From: Haloarcula amylolytica JCM 13557
GTDB taxonomy: Archaea > Halobacteriota > Halobacteria > Halobacteriales > Haloarculaceae
Assembly (NCBI RefSeq): GCF_000336615.1
Contig: NZ_AOLW01000006.1
Location: 62,001 to 126,000 of the forward strand
DNA: 64,000 nucleotides
Direction: 5' to 3'
A model generated the notes under the pieces. The model saw nothing but the letters and a program-made list of their open reading frames with translations, ran no database searches and was not told the DNA's origin. Shown one piece after another: positions 41,766-49,867 of this stretch. Every line of letters begins with the position of its first letter. Within the stretch, counting starts at the first letter, position 1. Both the position numbers and the translations under genes were made by a program.

Positions 41766-42329
41766 TCAGCGCCGCTCGGCCCGCTCGAAGCGTTCGTCCG
41801 TGAGGTACACGTCGCCGTCCCGAACCGTGACCTCGATACTGTCGAGGGCGTCGCCGGCGCAGGGGCCGTGCGTGCAGACGCCGTCGTCGCGTTCGAACTG
41901 CGCGCCGTGCTTGTGACACACCAGACGGTCACCCCGCACAATCGCGCCACGGCCCGGGTCAAGCGGGACTTCGGGCTGGTGGGGACAGGAGTTTCGCCAG
42001 GCGGCGACGGCGTCACCCGAGCGGTGCAGGATGCAGTTGACGCCGCGCCGGCCGTCGCGCGCCTCGAACACGAGCGTACTGTCGGTGGGCACCGAGTCGA
42101 GTTCGGCGATGCGGCGCGGGTCGTCGTTGCCGTCGTCAGGCGACTGATCGTCGTTGCCGCCGGGCGACTGCTCGTCGTCGCCGCCAACCGCCTGCCCATC
42201 GTCGCCAGTGCCGGAAAAACTGAATCGGACGGTTGCGTCGCCGGCTTCGACCTCGCCACCGTCGTCGTGGATACGGACCGATTCCGACTCGTCGTCGGTG
42301 TCGACGGTCACGTCCACGGGGTCGCTCAT
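41766..42329 (-). CDS. Rieske [2Fe-2S] protein with acidic N-terminal extension
   Basis: A 187-residue protein. The C-terminal 115 residues are a Rieske ferredoxin-like domain: cluster ligands C115/H117 (NSCPHQP) and C138/H141 (VCHKHGAQF). No membrane anchor is seen, so it is soluble, like the ferredoxin components of dioxygenase systems. The first about 70 residues are low complexity, with DDEQSPGGNDDQSPDD containing near-repeats. No oxygenase partner is adjacent. Probably an electron-transfer or biosynthetic helper; role inferred from the domain only. Confidence 0.85.
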   Translation of the reverse strand: MSDPVDVTVDTDDESESVRIHDDGGEVEAGDATVRFSFSGTGDDGQAVGGDDEQSPGGNDDQSPDDGNDDPRRIAELDSVPTDSTLVFEARDGRRGVNCILHRSGDAVAAWRNSCPHQPEVPLDPGRGAIVRGDRLVCHKHGAQFERDDGVCTHGPCAGDALDSIEVTVRDGDVYLTDERFERAERR

Positions 42330-42426
42330 AGCAATGGGTCATCGATTGACACACATAGCGATGTCGAAGTCGGTCGCAACGTGCCGGTTGCAAAACTGAG
42401 TTATGTCAGCCCCTCGGAAGGTCGGT

Positions 42427-42678
42427 ATGGACCGAGACGACGTTTCCGTCGAAGTGGAGGTCGAGGTAGCGGTAGATACAGCGGAACTGGAAGCCGAAGT
42501 CGAAGACATGGCGGAGTTCGAAGCCGAACTGGAAGGCAAGGGCGTCGAAATCGAACTTGAGGCCGAAGTCGAGTTCGCCGAACACGAGGAGATGGACGAG
42601 ACAGAAGACGAGACGGCGGCCTCCGAAACCGGCGACGAGGTGGACGAGACAGAAGGCGGCGACGAAGACCAGGAGTAG
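42427..42678 (+). CDS. highly acidic small protein (83 aa)
   Basis: An 83-residue protein made almost wholly of E, D, V and A, starting MDRDDVSVEVEVEVAVDTAE and ending in a disordered GGDEDQE tail. Alternating E-V residues predict amphipathic strands. No family known. Another ATG in frame lies eight codons upstream at 42403. Its composition is extreme even for a haloarchaeon, so the coding call is moderate. It lies 97 bases from the divergent Rieske gene. Confidence 0.5.
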   Translation: MDRDDVSVEVEVEVAVDTAELEAEVEDMAEFEAELEGKGVEIELEAEVEFAEHEEMDETEDETAASETGDEVDETEGGDEDQE

Positions 42679-42940
42679 TCGCGGGCAGCAACGGACGTGG
42701 GGCAGGGCACCCCCAGGAGCACGGGTGAACTGCTGTCAAATCACAGGTGCGTATCGGCCTCAGCAGTGAATCTCGGCAGCGGTGTGACCGATAGAATTCG
42801 GTCTATGTTCATCGATATCAGCCGTCGGGACTGATTCACGATGTCACTACGGCCTGACCCGTGACTTCCTGTCAGAATACGCACTGAAACTTTTTTCTCA
42901 GAGTACTTACTAATTAGCGGTGGCTACGAACAGGCACACG

Positions 42941-43525
42941 ATGCACGACACGCCACACGTTATCGGTATCAGCGGAAGCCTCCGCGACGACAGCGGAACC
43001 AGAATCGCCGTCCAGCGCGCTCTCGACGCGGCAGTGGGGGATGGTGCAACGATCGAGCACATCGACCTCCGGGAGTGGGACCTCCCGCTGTTCGACCCCG
43101 ACGCGGGTGAGGCCGACTCCGGTGAGGGTCCGGAACTCGCCGCCCGTGTCCGCGAGGCCGACGCCCTGGTCCTCGGAACTCCCGTGTATCACGGCACCAT
43201 CGCCTCACCGCTGAAGACGGCGCTTGACTACTGCAGTATTGACGACGTCGAAGGGACGACCGTCGGTATCCTCGCAGTGGCCGGCGGCGGGTTCCCCACG
43301 CCGACGCTACAGCATCTTCGCGCCTCTGTACTGGAGTTGAAGGGCTGGCCGCTTCCGCAAGCCGTTGCCATCCCCGAATCGTGGGCCGCCTTCGAGGACG
43401 GACACATCGCCGACGAAGACATCGCAGCGCGCGTCGAGGAACTGGGCTCAAACGTCGTCGCGTACACGGGTGTTGCGGACCGACGCGAAGAAACAGAACA
43501 GTCGGAACTGGCGACCGGCGACTGA
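42941..43525 (+). CDS. NADPH-dependent FMN reductase family protein
   Basis: A 194-residue flavodoxin-like oxidoreductase. VIGISGSLRDDSGTRIAVQRALDAA, REWDLPLFDPD, ADALVLGTPVYHGTIASPLKTALDYC (the FMN-binding loop region) and VGILAVAGGGFPTPTLQHLRASVLELKGWPLP are the family's blocks. It probably reduces flavin or quinones with NAD(P)H. ATG at 42941; CTTACTAATTAG about 30 bases upstream is the likely TATA box. Confidence 0.9.
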   Translation: MHDTPHVIGISGSLRDDSGTRIAVQRALDAAVGDGATIEHIDLREWDLPLFDPDAGEADSGEGPELAARVREADALVLGTPVYHGTIASPLKTALDYCSIDDVEGTTVGILAVAGGGFPTPTLQHLRASVLELKGWPLPQAVAIPESWAAFEDGHIADEDIAARVEELGSNVVAYTGVADRREETEQSELATGD

Positions 43526-43607
43526 TACTGTTGACTGTCCCTTCGTGAAGACAGTCGCCAGCTCGGGGTGGCAATATTCGTCAGGGGAGTACAGCCAACA
43601 GTATGAC

Positions 43608-45128
43608 TCACTCGAACCAGTCGACGAAACTGCCCTCCAGCAGCGTCTCCTCCTGATGCCGGATGTAGGTGGCCTGCATCCCCCAGATCGCTTCGGCCAG
43701 CGGGACGTTCTCCTCGACGCGGCGGCGGACGTAGTCGTGTTTCCAGCGCGCGGGCGTGAGCCGGCGGTCGACGCGCTCGCGTAACGGCCGGATGTACCCG
43801 TGGGCTTCCTCCGCCGAGAGGCCGCGCTGTTCGAGGCCCTCGCGTGCGTGTTCGAACAGTTCGCCGTATATCTCCTCGGTGCTGGTCGTCGTCGCCCCGT
43901 CGGCGGTGATCCACTCGATTTTCCCCCGCAGGCCGTTCCGCGCAGCGGTGTAGAAGTTCCGCTTCGCCGTCTCCCAGTCCAGCGACCGGATAGGGTGTTC
44001 GAGCTGGGGCAGGCTCTCCATCAGGCCGGCGAAGACGGCCGCAAAGCCGATTGCGTCGTCGACGGTCGGCTGTGCGGCCAGCGGGCGGAACTCGATGCGG
44101 GCGTTGGCCGCCGACCGCGTGGCCCCCTCGAACACCGGTCTGACCCACCGCCAGTACGAGCCGTGCTTGTGCCGGAAGTGAACGAAGTCGTCGTCGAAGC
44201 GGGTCCCGGCCTGCAGGTCGACCGGGACGATGGTGTCGTCGGCGACGATATCGTCGATGGCCTCCTCGACGGAGTCGAAATCCGGCGGGAAGCAGACTTT
44301 CGGCGGCGTCGAGTCGCCGTCGGGCGGATTGAGTACCGACTCGAAGACGCCGATGCGGTTCTCCATGTTCGCCCCGGCGACGATTTCGGGGTCGGGCGCG
44401 TCGTCGTAGAGGTCCGGTGGGAAAAACGGCGAGTTGACGCCAAGCGCCAGTAGCGGCGCGGCGATGCGGAGCGCGTACGTGAAATACTCCGGCAGGTCCG
44501 GGGCGTGGGGAATCTGATAGTGGGGTTGAATCGAGGTGATGAGCGACTCCGGCATCACCGTCTCGGCCTGTAGCGAGACGTGTGGCGCATCGATCTCGAA
44601 CGCCGAGGGGTAGTCCGTGTTGGCCATCGTATGATAGCGGACGGAGTCCGACATGTTCGTCCCGATGCGGACGCCGCTCTGTTCGACGCAGTCACAGAGG
44701 TACTCCCGGGCCGTCTCGCCGGCGGGCGGAACGGTCCACATGCCATCAGAGACGAGGCGGATACCTTCGTTGCGCACCCGTTGCTGGGCCGGCATCAGCG
44801 ACGCCTTCAGTTCGTTGCGCTGGGCCGCCAGCCCGTGGGTGTTCAGCGGCTGCGGACTCGTCTGCATCTCGGCGTTGTGCAGGCCGAGTTCCTTTTCGAA
44901 CCCGATGAGTTCGAGCAACTGACGCGGGACCCGCTGGAGCGCGTCGGTCTGCTCATCGACGGCATACAGCTCCAGTTCCATGCCGACGATCGCCTCCGAG
45001 TTGTCGAAGGTCCCGCTCCGGACCGCGGATTTGAGCGCTTCGGCTTCCTCGCGGGCCTGTTCGTTGAACGACTCGCTGTCCGCTGCAAGCACCTCGGCCA
45101 CCCGGTCTGCCAGTTCCGAAGCCGACAT
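43608..45128 (-). CDS. glutamate-cysteine ligase family protein (GCS2-type)
   Basis: A 506-residue carboxylate-amine/thiol ligase of the glutamate-cysteine ligase superfamily. IVGMELELYAVDE (metal-binding acidic strand), LHNAEMQTSPQPLNTHGL, RIEFRPLAAQPTVDDA and LSAEEAHGYIRPLRERVDRRL fit the group. Haloarchaea use gamma-glutamylcysteine rather than glutathione as their main thiol, but it is not certain that this copy is the synthase; it may be a paralogue with another amine acceptor. No bifunctional partner nearby. ATG at 45126-45128. Confidence 0.78.
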   Translation of the reverse strand: MSASELADRVAEVLAADSESFNEQAREEAEALKSAVRSGTFDNSEAIVGMELELYAVDEQTDALQRVPRQLLELIGFEKELGLHNAEMQTSPQPLNTHGLAAQRNELKASLMPAQQRVRNEGIRLVSDGMWTVPPAGETAREYLCDCVEQSGVRIGTNMSDSVRYHTMANTDYPSAFEIDAPHVSLQAETVMPESLITSIQPHYQIPHAPDLPEYFTYALRIAAPLLALGVNSPFFPPDLYDDAPDPEIVAGANMENRIGVFESVLNPPDGDSTPPKVCFPPDFDSVEEAIDDIVADDTIVPVDLQAGTRFDDDFVHFRHKHGSYWRWVRPVFEGATRSAANARIEFRPLAAQPTVDDAIGFAAVFAGLMESLPQLEHPIRSLDWETAKRNFYTAARNGLRGKIEWITADGATTTSTEEIYGELFEHAREGLEQRGLSAEEAHGYIRPLRERVDRRLTPARWKHDYVRRRVEENVPLAEAIWGMQATYIRHQEETLLEGSFVDWFE

Positions 45129-45265
45129 ATCTCCGGGTTTGCAGTCACGAGTGTTAAGCGTGCCCCAGACAGTACGCGAAGAGCGAGAAAACGGTTTCTA
45201 CACCGTCATAACGGATTGGTAACACTTTCACTCCCGACCTCGCCGAGAAAGCAGATCACACATCC

Positions 45266-45760
45266 TCACAGCAGCTCGCCGACGTCGCTCATCGTCTCCC
45301 CTAACGGGTCCCGCTCCTCGGTCGTAAGCGCCCCCTCTACCGCATCGCGGGCCGCAGGCAACGGCTCGTGCGTTTCGATGTACACCGCCAGGGCAAACTC
45401 CTGTTCAGTTACGTCAGCGAGTGCGATGGCATCGCTGCGAGAGAGGTCCCCGGCGAGCCAATCGGCGATTATCTCACGGCCCTGTGGGCCGACCGGTGAC
45501 ACTTGCTCACCGACGAGATGGAGCGTCTTGGCGGCCATCACAGGCGCAACACCGGCGGCGCGGCCCGCATCGCCGACGCTCTTGCCGGCTGCGTAGGCCT
45601 CGACGACGGTCGCCGCTGTCGCCGCCGAGCACGGGAGGTCGTCGGCCACCGGGGCCAATCGCTCCGGGAGCGGGGCGTCCGTCTCGTCGACGGCAGCGAC
45701 GCCGCGATCACGCTGGTGGGTCGTGACCTCGACACCGGCAGCAATATCCGACAGCGCCAT
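45266..45760 (-). CDS. conserved haloarchaeal protein (164 aa)
   Basis: A 164-residue, mainly helical, soluble protein: MALSDIAAGVEVTTHQRDRGVAAVDE at the start, then CSAATAATVVEAYAAGKSVGDAGRAAGVAPVMAAKTLHLVG, which resembles a helix-turn-helix. I know similar sequences only as uncharacterised haloarchaeal proteins. It lies just upstream of the TFB gene on the other strand, at the edge of the MCM-MinD cluster. Confidence 0.65.
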   Translation of the reverse strand: MALSDIAAGVEVTTHQRDRGVAAVDETDAPLPERLAPVADDLPCSAATAATVVEAYAAGKSVGDAGRAAGVAPVMAAKTLHLVGEQVSPVGPQGREIIADWLAGDLSRSDAIALADVTEQEFALAVYIETHEPLPAARDAVEGALTTEERDPLGETMSDVGELL

Positions 45761-45930
45761 TAAAATTTCGTTCTTTGTGCCGGAATTTAATGCTGTCGGT
45801 ATCCCGATAGGCGCGGGCGTCGATCCCGATAACTACCTACCGGTTACCGGTCGGCAGTTGCATCGAAAACCGCCCGGAAGCCCGCCTTTGCATCGGTTTT
45901 TTAACCCCACACCCAGCCGTAGGTGGGAAT

Positions 45931-46791
45931 ATGAGCGCGACGGTAACGCAATGTCCGGAGTGTAACGGGTCAGTCAAACAGCAGGGCGTCGAATCGGTCT
46001 GTGGGAGCTGTGGACTGGTCGTCGGCGAGGACGCCATCGACCCCGGGCCGGAGTGGCGGTCGTTCGACGACGATGACACTGACCGGGCACGCACGGGCGC
46101 GCCGCTGACGCGGTCGCGTCACGACCGCGGCCTCTCGACGAAGATCGGCCGGTCGACGCGACTAAAAGGGCGCAAGCGCCGGCAGTTCGCCCGCCTCCGC
46201 CGCGAGCACAACCGCGCCCAGATCAGCTCGAAACGCGAGCGAAACAAGGTGTACGCCTTCACCGAGATCCGACGTATCATCAGTTCGATGGCACTCTCTG
46301 ATGCGATTCGGGACCGGGCCTGCGTGCTGTTCGAGTCCGCACAGAACGAGGACCTGCTGCAGGGGCGAACGCTGGAAGGATTCGCGGCCGCGGCCGTCTA
46401 CGCTACCTGCCGAACCGAAGGCGTTGCCCGGACCGTCGATGAACTCTGTACCGTCGCCAAGGCGACCCAGGCGGAGCTTCGCGCGGCCTACGACGCTCTG
46501 AACAGGGAGCTCGGGCTGCCGACCGGTCCGATTGACCCACGCGAGTACGTCCCTCGGTTCGCGACGACACTGGACCTGCCGACGGCGGTCCGCCAGCGCG
46601 CGGAACGGCTCGTCGACGAGGCACAGGACCGTGGGCTGGTCAGCGGCCGCAATCCGGCCGGCGTCGCGGCGGCGTGTCTCTACACCGCGGCGCAGGAACG
46701 GGACGTGGCGCTCACGCAGGCCGAGGCGGCGGAGACAGCGGACGTGACGCCGGTCACGCTACGGGGAACCTACACCGAGCTACAGGAGTAG
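45931..46791 (+). CDS. tfb: transcription initiation factor TFB
   Basis: A 286-residue TFIIB homologue that joins TBP-DNA to RNA polymerase. The zinc ribbon is CPEC (C8/C11) and CGSC (C24/C27); GPEWRSFDDDD is the B-reader start; two cyclin folds follow (ISSMALSDAIRDRACVLFESA, TVDELCTVAKATQAELRAAYDAL, TALTQ-like repeat at YVPRFATTLDLPTAVRQRAERL). Haloarchaea carry several TFBs; this one is shorter than the usual about 320 and may be a specialised form. It overlaps the convergent MinD gene by 22 bases. Confidence 0.9.
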   Translation: MSATVTQCPECNGSVKQQGVESVCGSCGLVVGEDAIDPGPEWRSFDDDDTDRARTGAPLTRSRHDRGLSTKIGRSTRLKGRKRRQFARLRREHNRAQISSKRERNKVYAFTEIRRIISSMALSDAIRDRACVLFESAQNEDLLQGRTLEGFAAAAVYATCRTEGVARTVDELCTVAKATQAELRAAYDALNRELGLPTGPIDPREYVPRFATTLDLPTAVRQRAERLVDEAQDRGLVSGRNPAGVAAACLYTAAQERDVALTQAEAAETADVTPVTLRGTYTELQE

Positions 46792-47486
46792 ACGGCGTCA
46801 GCGAGCGATTCGAGCGAGCGCCGCGCCGGCGTGTCCGGCGCTGTTTCTCGAAGCGGCTGTCCGTGCGCCTGCGCCGTCGCCAGCGGCTCGCTCTCCGGGA
46901 CAGCGACGGTCGGTGCACCGAACCGGTCCGCGACGGCCTCGGTCGCGGGGTTCGGACCGGCACGGTTGAGGACGACCCGACAGAGTCCGGCGTCGAGTTC
47001 ACGGGCCAGCGCTCGGACCCGGAGGGCGTCAGCGAGCGCCGCGCCCTCCGGCGTCGTGACGAGTATCGCGGCGTCGGCGGCTGCGAGGGGCAGACCCACG
47101 TCGGCGTGCAGACCCGCCGGCGAGTCCACGATGACCCAGCGGTAGGTCCGCTCCAGCGCGGCGAATACGTCCGTGAGGCCCTGCAGCTCGGCGCTTCGAG
47201 CGCCGGCCAGCGTCCGCCCGCAGGGAACGAGGGTCACGGGGCCGGTCTCACGGACAGCCTCGTGCGGGTCGGCGCGGTCGGCGAGCACGTCGTGCAGGTC
47301 GGGGCCGTGACTGGACGGGAGGTCCGCCATCCCGAGGTCGCCGTCGACGACGACGCTCCCAGCGTTCGCGTTCGAGCGCGAGTCCCTGCTGTTAGCCCGT
47401 TCGAGCGCGTCGAGTTCCGCCGCGAGATTGTACGCGATAGTGGACTTGCCGACGCCGCCCTTGCCGCCGGTGACTGCCAAGATCAT
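46770..47486 (-). CDS. MinD/ParA-family ATPase
   Basis: A 238-residue deviant-Walker P-loop ATPase. It has GGKGGVGKST (residues 7-16, with the signature lysine), VVVDGDLGMADLP, WVIVDSPAGLHADVGLPLAAADAAILVTTPE and VVLNRAGPNP. No C-terminal membrane-targeting helix is seen, so it need not act at the membrane. It ends a run of minus-strand genes that starts with MCM; the upstream 255-aa gene overlaps it by four bases. Roles in positioning, chromosome or protein-complex placement are possible. Confidence 0.88.
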   Translation of the reverse strand: MILAVTGGKGGVGKSTIAYNLAAELDALERANSRDSRSNANAGSVVVDGDLGMADLPSSHGPDLHDVLADRADPHEAVRETGPVTLVPCGRTLAGARSAELQGLTDVFAALERTYRWVIVDSPAGLHADVGLPLAAADAAILVTTPEGAALADALRVRALARELDAGLCRVVLNRAGPNPATEAVADRFGAPTVAVPESEPLATAQAHGQPLRETAPDTPARRSLESLADAVYSCSSV

Positions 47487-48250
47487 GCCAGGCGCGACAG
47501 CGTCTCGGTCGGCACCGTGGCGGCCGCCCGTCGGTCGGCGAGCCGTTCGGCCCGCCGGGCCAACGCACGGAGCATCTGCTCGTCAGTATCGCCGCGTGTC
47601 GCGACCGTCCGGACGCCGGACAGGCCGTCCGCCGCGCGAACCGCAGCTGTCGCCGCCGACAGCGAGTCCGCCTCGGCCAGCCGCTCTGCGCGGTCGACGC
47701 GTCGAGCAACGGTTTCGAGCCACTGCGAGACAGCGTCGGGGAGCTGCTGGTCCGGTCGCTGGCCGCTTGGAGTCCTCGACTCGGCTGGCGATTTGACGGT
47801 CGCTTGCTGCGGGTCCATCTCCTGTTCGACCGTGGATTCATTCGACCGCCGACTCGCGGCTTCGGCCGCCTGCGATGGCTCGCCTACAGGCACAGCATCA
47901 ACAGGCGGTGACGGGTCGCCCAGTTCCCTGAGGACGGCATCGGCGGAGTCGAGTCGCTTGTCCACCGGAGGAGTATCGGACGTCGGGTCGGCACGCACCA
48001 GCTCCGCCGGCTGGTCAGATAGTGGGGCCGGGGTCGCGTAACCGAGCGCGTGCGTTCCCGGGCCGACGACGCCCTCGAACCCGTCATCGGACCAGCCGGC
48101 CTCGGGAACGCCCTGCTTTCTCGGCGGCCAGAGGGGGCCATCGAGACAGTTCCGAACAGTAATTCGAGTCGGTTCGGCAACGTCGCCGACGGTCGCCGTG
48201 ACGAGCGTCACGCCGTCGACTCGCTCGGCGCGACAGTCGAAGGTAACCAT
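47483..48250 (-). CDS. conserved haloarchaeal protein (255 aa), MinD partner
   Basis: A 255-residue protein. The N-terminal about 80 residues look like a beta-sandwich (MVTFDCRAERVDGVTLVTATVGDVAEPTRITVRN). Then comes a Pro/Ser/Glu-rich linker, and a helical C-terminal part with alanine/arginine content (QWLETVARRVDRAERLAEADSLSAATAAVRAADG). It overlaps the MinD gene by four bases (ATGA), so they are co-translated and probably work together. No known family; the layout suggests an adaptor. Confidence 0.7.
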   Translation of the reverse strand: MVTFDCRAERVDGVTLVTATVGDVAEPTRITVRNCLDGPLWPPRKQGVPEAGWSDDGFEGVVGPGTHALGYATPAPLSDQPAELVRADPTSDTPPVDKRLDSADAVLRELGDPSPPVDAVPVGEPSQAAEAASRRSNESTVEQEMDPQQATVKSPAESRTPSGQRPDQQLPDAVSQWLETVARRVDRAERLAEADSLSAATAAVRAADGLSGVRTVATRGDTDEQMLRALARRAERLADRRAAATVPTETLSRLA

Positions 48251-48282
48251 GGGGGGGGTGGCCCGGCCTTCCGATTTAAAAG

Positions 48283-49092
48283 TCAGCAGCGGACGACAGG
48301 GGCGTCGAGGCAGTCCGACGCAGCCGTCGGTGACCTGAACCGATCCGTTCCGAGGACGACTGGTGCGGGTGTCCGGGCGACCCGGAGTACGGCCAGCGCG
48401 GCCGTTACTGGGTCGGCGTCGAACGGGCTGTCCGGGACCGGCCCCGGAACGGCTTCGATGGCCCGAGCGAACGCATCGGCGCATCGGTCGACGAGGGTCG
48501 CCCGGGCACTCCGTCGGAGATTCGCCAGTTCGTCAGCAAGCCGTCGCTGCTCCTCCAGCGTATCCCGGTAGGCGCGTGCCCGCTCCCGGCGGAGTTCGCG
48601 GGTCTCTCTGGCGGCAGCCCGACGTGTCTCCCGTTCGCTCAGTTCTGTCGCCGCGTCCCGGAGGTCAGCCTGTACCGCCCCGTCGTCCGCCCCGACCGCC
48701 TGCCGAGCGGTGAGACGGCCGCGGTGGGTCGCGACCGCTTCTTGCAAGCCGTCGATGGTCGACTCCGGGACGGGGTCGACAGAGTCCGGCAGATCCGGCG
48801 GCGAACATTCGAGGTCGGCCAGCTGGGCGCGGCACTCAGCGATAGCGTCGTCCTGCGGGGTCTCGTGTCCCCGTGACCGAGCGGCGGCCGCGAGCGCGGT
48901 CCGCGTTCGGAGTCCCATCGACGGGTGGACGTATCCGGCGTAGGCGTACACGGCCGGTGGTTCCGGACAGGAAAGGGCCGGAAAGCACCGCTGCCCACGG
49001 ATACTTGCGGCGATGATTCGACCGTCGACGTCTCGCGCTCGGAGGTCGACGACAGCGCCCGCGTAAGTGGTTCCAGCGACGCGGAGCTTCAC
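48283..49092 (-). CDS. conserved haloarchaeal coiled-coil protein (269 aa)
   Basis: A 269-residue protein. The N-terminal about 90 residues look structured (LRVAGTTYAGAVVDLRARDVDGRIIAASIRG, YVHPSMGLRTRTALAAAARSRG). The centre from about residue 115 to 195 is an arginine/glutamate-rich coiled coil (ARETRELRRERARAYRDTLE, RLADELANLRRSARATLVDR). The coiled coil could bridge DNA or partners. It overlaps the 111-residue gene by four bases. No recognised family. Confidence 0.7.
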   Translation of the reverse strand: MKLRVAGTTYAGAVVDLRARDVDGRIIAASIRGQRCFPALSCPEPPAVYAYAGYVHPSMGLRTRTALAAAARSRGHETPQDDAIAECRAQLADLECSPPDLPDSVDPVPESTIDGLQEAVATHRGRLTARQAVGADDGAVQADLRDAATELSERETRRAAARETRELRRERARAYRDTLEEQRRLADELANLRRSARATLVDRCADAFARAIEAVPGPVPDSPFDADPVTAALAVLRVARTPAPVVLGTDRFRSPTAASDCLDAPVVRC

Positions 49093-49424
49093 AGGTCGAC
49101 GCCTCGGAGTTGGTCCGGGTCCGGGAGGTCACGCCCCGACGCGAACCGCTCGTAGGGCGTCGCCGGTTCCTCGCGTGCCTCGTACCGTTTGGCCGCCTCG
49201 CGGACGTGCTTCGGGACGTCTGTCGGCTCGAACGGCTCGACGTGTTCGATCTGTATGTCGAGGTCGTGTTTCTCGTGGAGTCGGAGCGCCTGGAAGGCCC
49301 CGAACTCGGTTCCGGAGAACAGCGCTGCTCTCCCGAACTGCCGAACGACACAGTCTTCGTGGGCACGACAGACGTTCCGCAGGTCTGTGCGTGCCGCCCG
49401 GGAGTACGTGACGACGAGTAGCAC
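49089..49424 (-). CDS. conserved haloarchaeal protein (111 aa)
   Basis: A 111-residue protein starting MLLVVTYSRAARTDLRNVCRA with an alpha/beta pattern (CVVRQFGRAALFSGTEFGAFQALRLHEKH, LDIQIEHVEPFEPTDVP). Overlaps the coiled-coil gene start by four bases (ATGA). An AT-rich stretch upstream (49440-49490) is its probable promoter, so it may begin a separate transcript from the MCM pair. Confidence 0.68.
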   Translation of the reverse strand: MLLVVTYSRAARTDLRNVCRAHEDCVVRQFGRAALFSGTEFGAFQALRLHEKHDLDIQIEHVEPFEPTDVPKHVREAAKRYEAREEPATPYERFASGRDLPDPDQLRGVDL

Positions 49425-49593
49425 TGGGTAGACATTACTATTATTACTATAAAATTTTACTGAATTGAATTTGGTTTAAACTGAATATATATGACGACTG
49501 GCCAGAAAGATAGCGGCGGCAGTCGGACTCCGGAGTCGACACTGTGGACAGCAGATGGAGACGCCGACAGTACCCCCGGTGCTAGAGAACGCC
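49425..49593. other. AT-rich promoter region inside the MCM-MinD cluster
   Basis: The 169 bases include a 50-base AT-rich run (49440-49490) unlike the rest of the window, with TATAAAATTTT on the plus strand and TAGTAATAATAGTAATG-type DNA on the minus strand. It splits the cluster between the 111-aa and 90-aa genes. A 39-codon plus-strand frame begins at 49491 behind the box; I leave it uncalled. Confidence 0.55.
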
Positions 49594-49866
49594 CTATTCG
49601 ACGACTGTAACGGTAAATTCGCCGGCGTCCGCGACGAGGGCTTGCACCCGTTCGCGGGCTGCTGTCTCGGATGGCGCGAGGACGACGAGGCCGTCCACGG
49701 CGGCCTCACCGCTTGCCCGGTAGGCCTGCAAGTCTCCCTCGAACTCAGTCGCGTAGGTCCGGAGCGTCCCGCGAACGTCCTGTTCGAGGTCACTGAGTGA
49801 CTTCGACCCTGTCTCGAACTCGGCCAGCGCCTCCTCGATGTTGCGGAGTGCGGAAATGCGGTCCAT
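49594..49866 (-). CDS. conserved haloarchaeal protein (90 aa) next to MCM
   Basis: A 90-residue protein: amphipathic helix MDRISALRNIEEALAEFETGSKSLSDLEQDVRGTLRTYATEF, then a strand-helix-strand end (GLVVLAPSETAARERVQALV). Its ATG follows the MCM stop directly (MCM ends at 49868, this starts at 49866), so they share a transcript and likely translation. It may be an MCM-associated factor; no family is known to me. Confidence 0.7.
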   Translation of the reverse strand: MDRISALRNIEEALAEFETGSKSLSDLEQDVRGTLRTYATEFEGDLQAYRASGEAAVDGLVVLAPSETAARERVQALVADAGEFTVTVVE

Positions 49867-49867
49867 A

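Noticed and set aside
49491-49610. 39-codon plus-strand frame behind TATAAAATTTT in the MCM cluster.
   Set aside because: It lacks a recognisable fold, overlaps the end of the 90-aa gene, and the AT-rich box also serves the opposite gene. Kept as uncertain.
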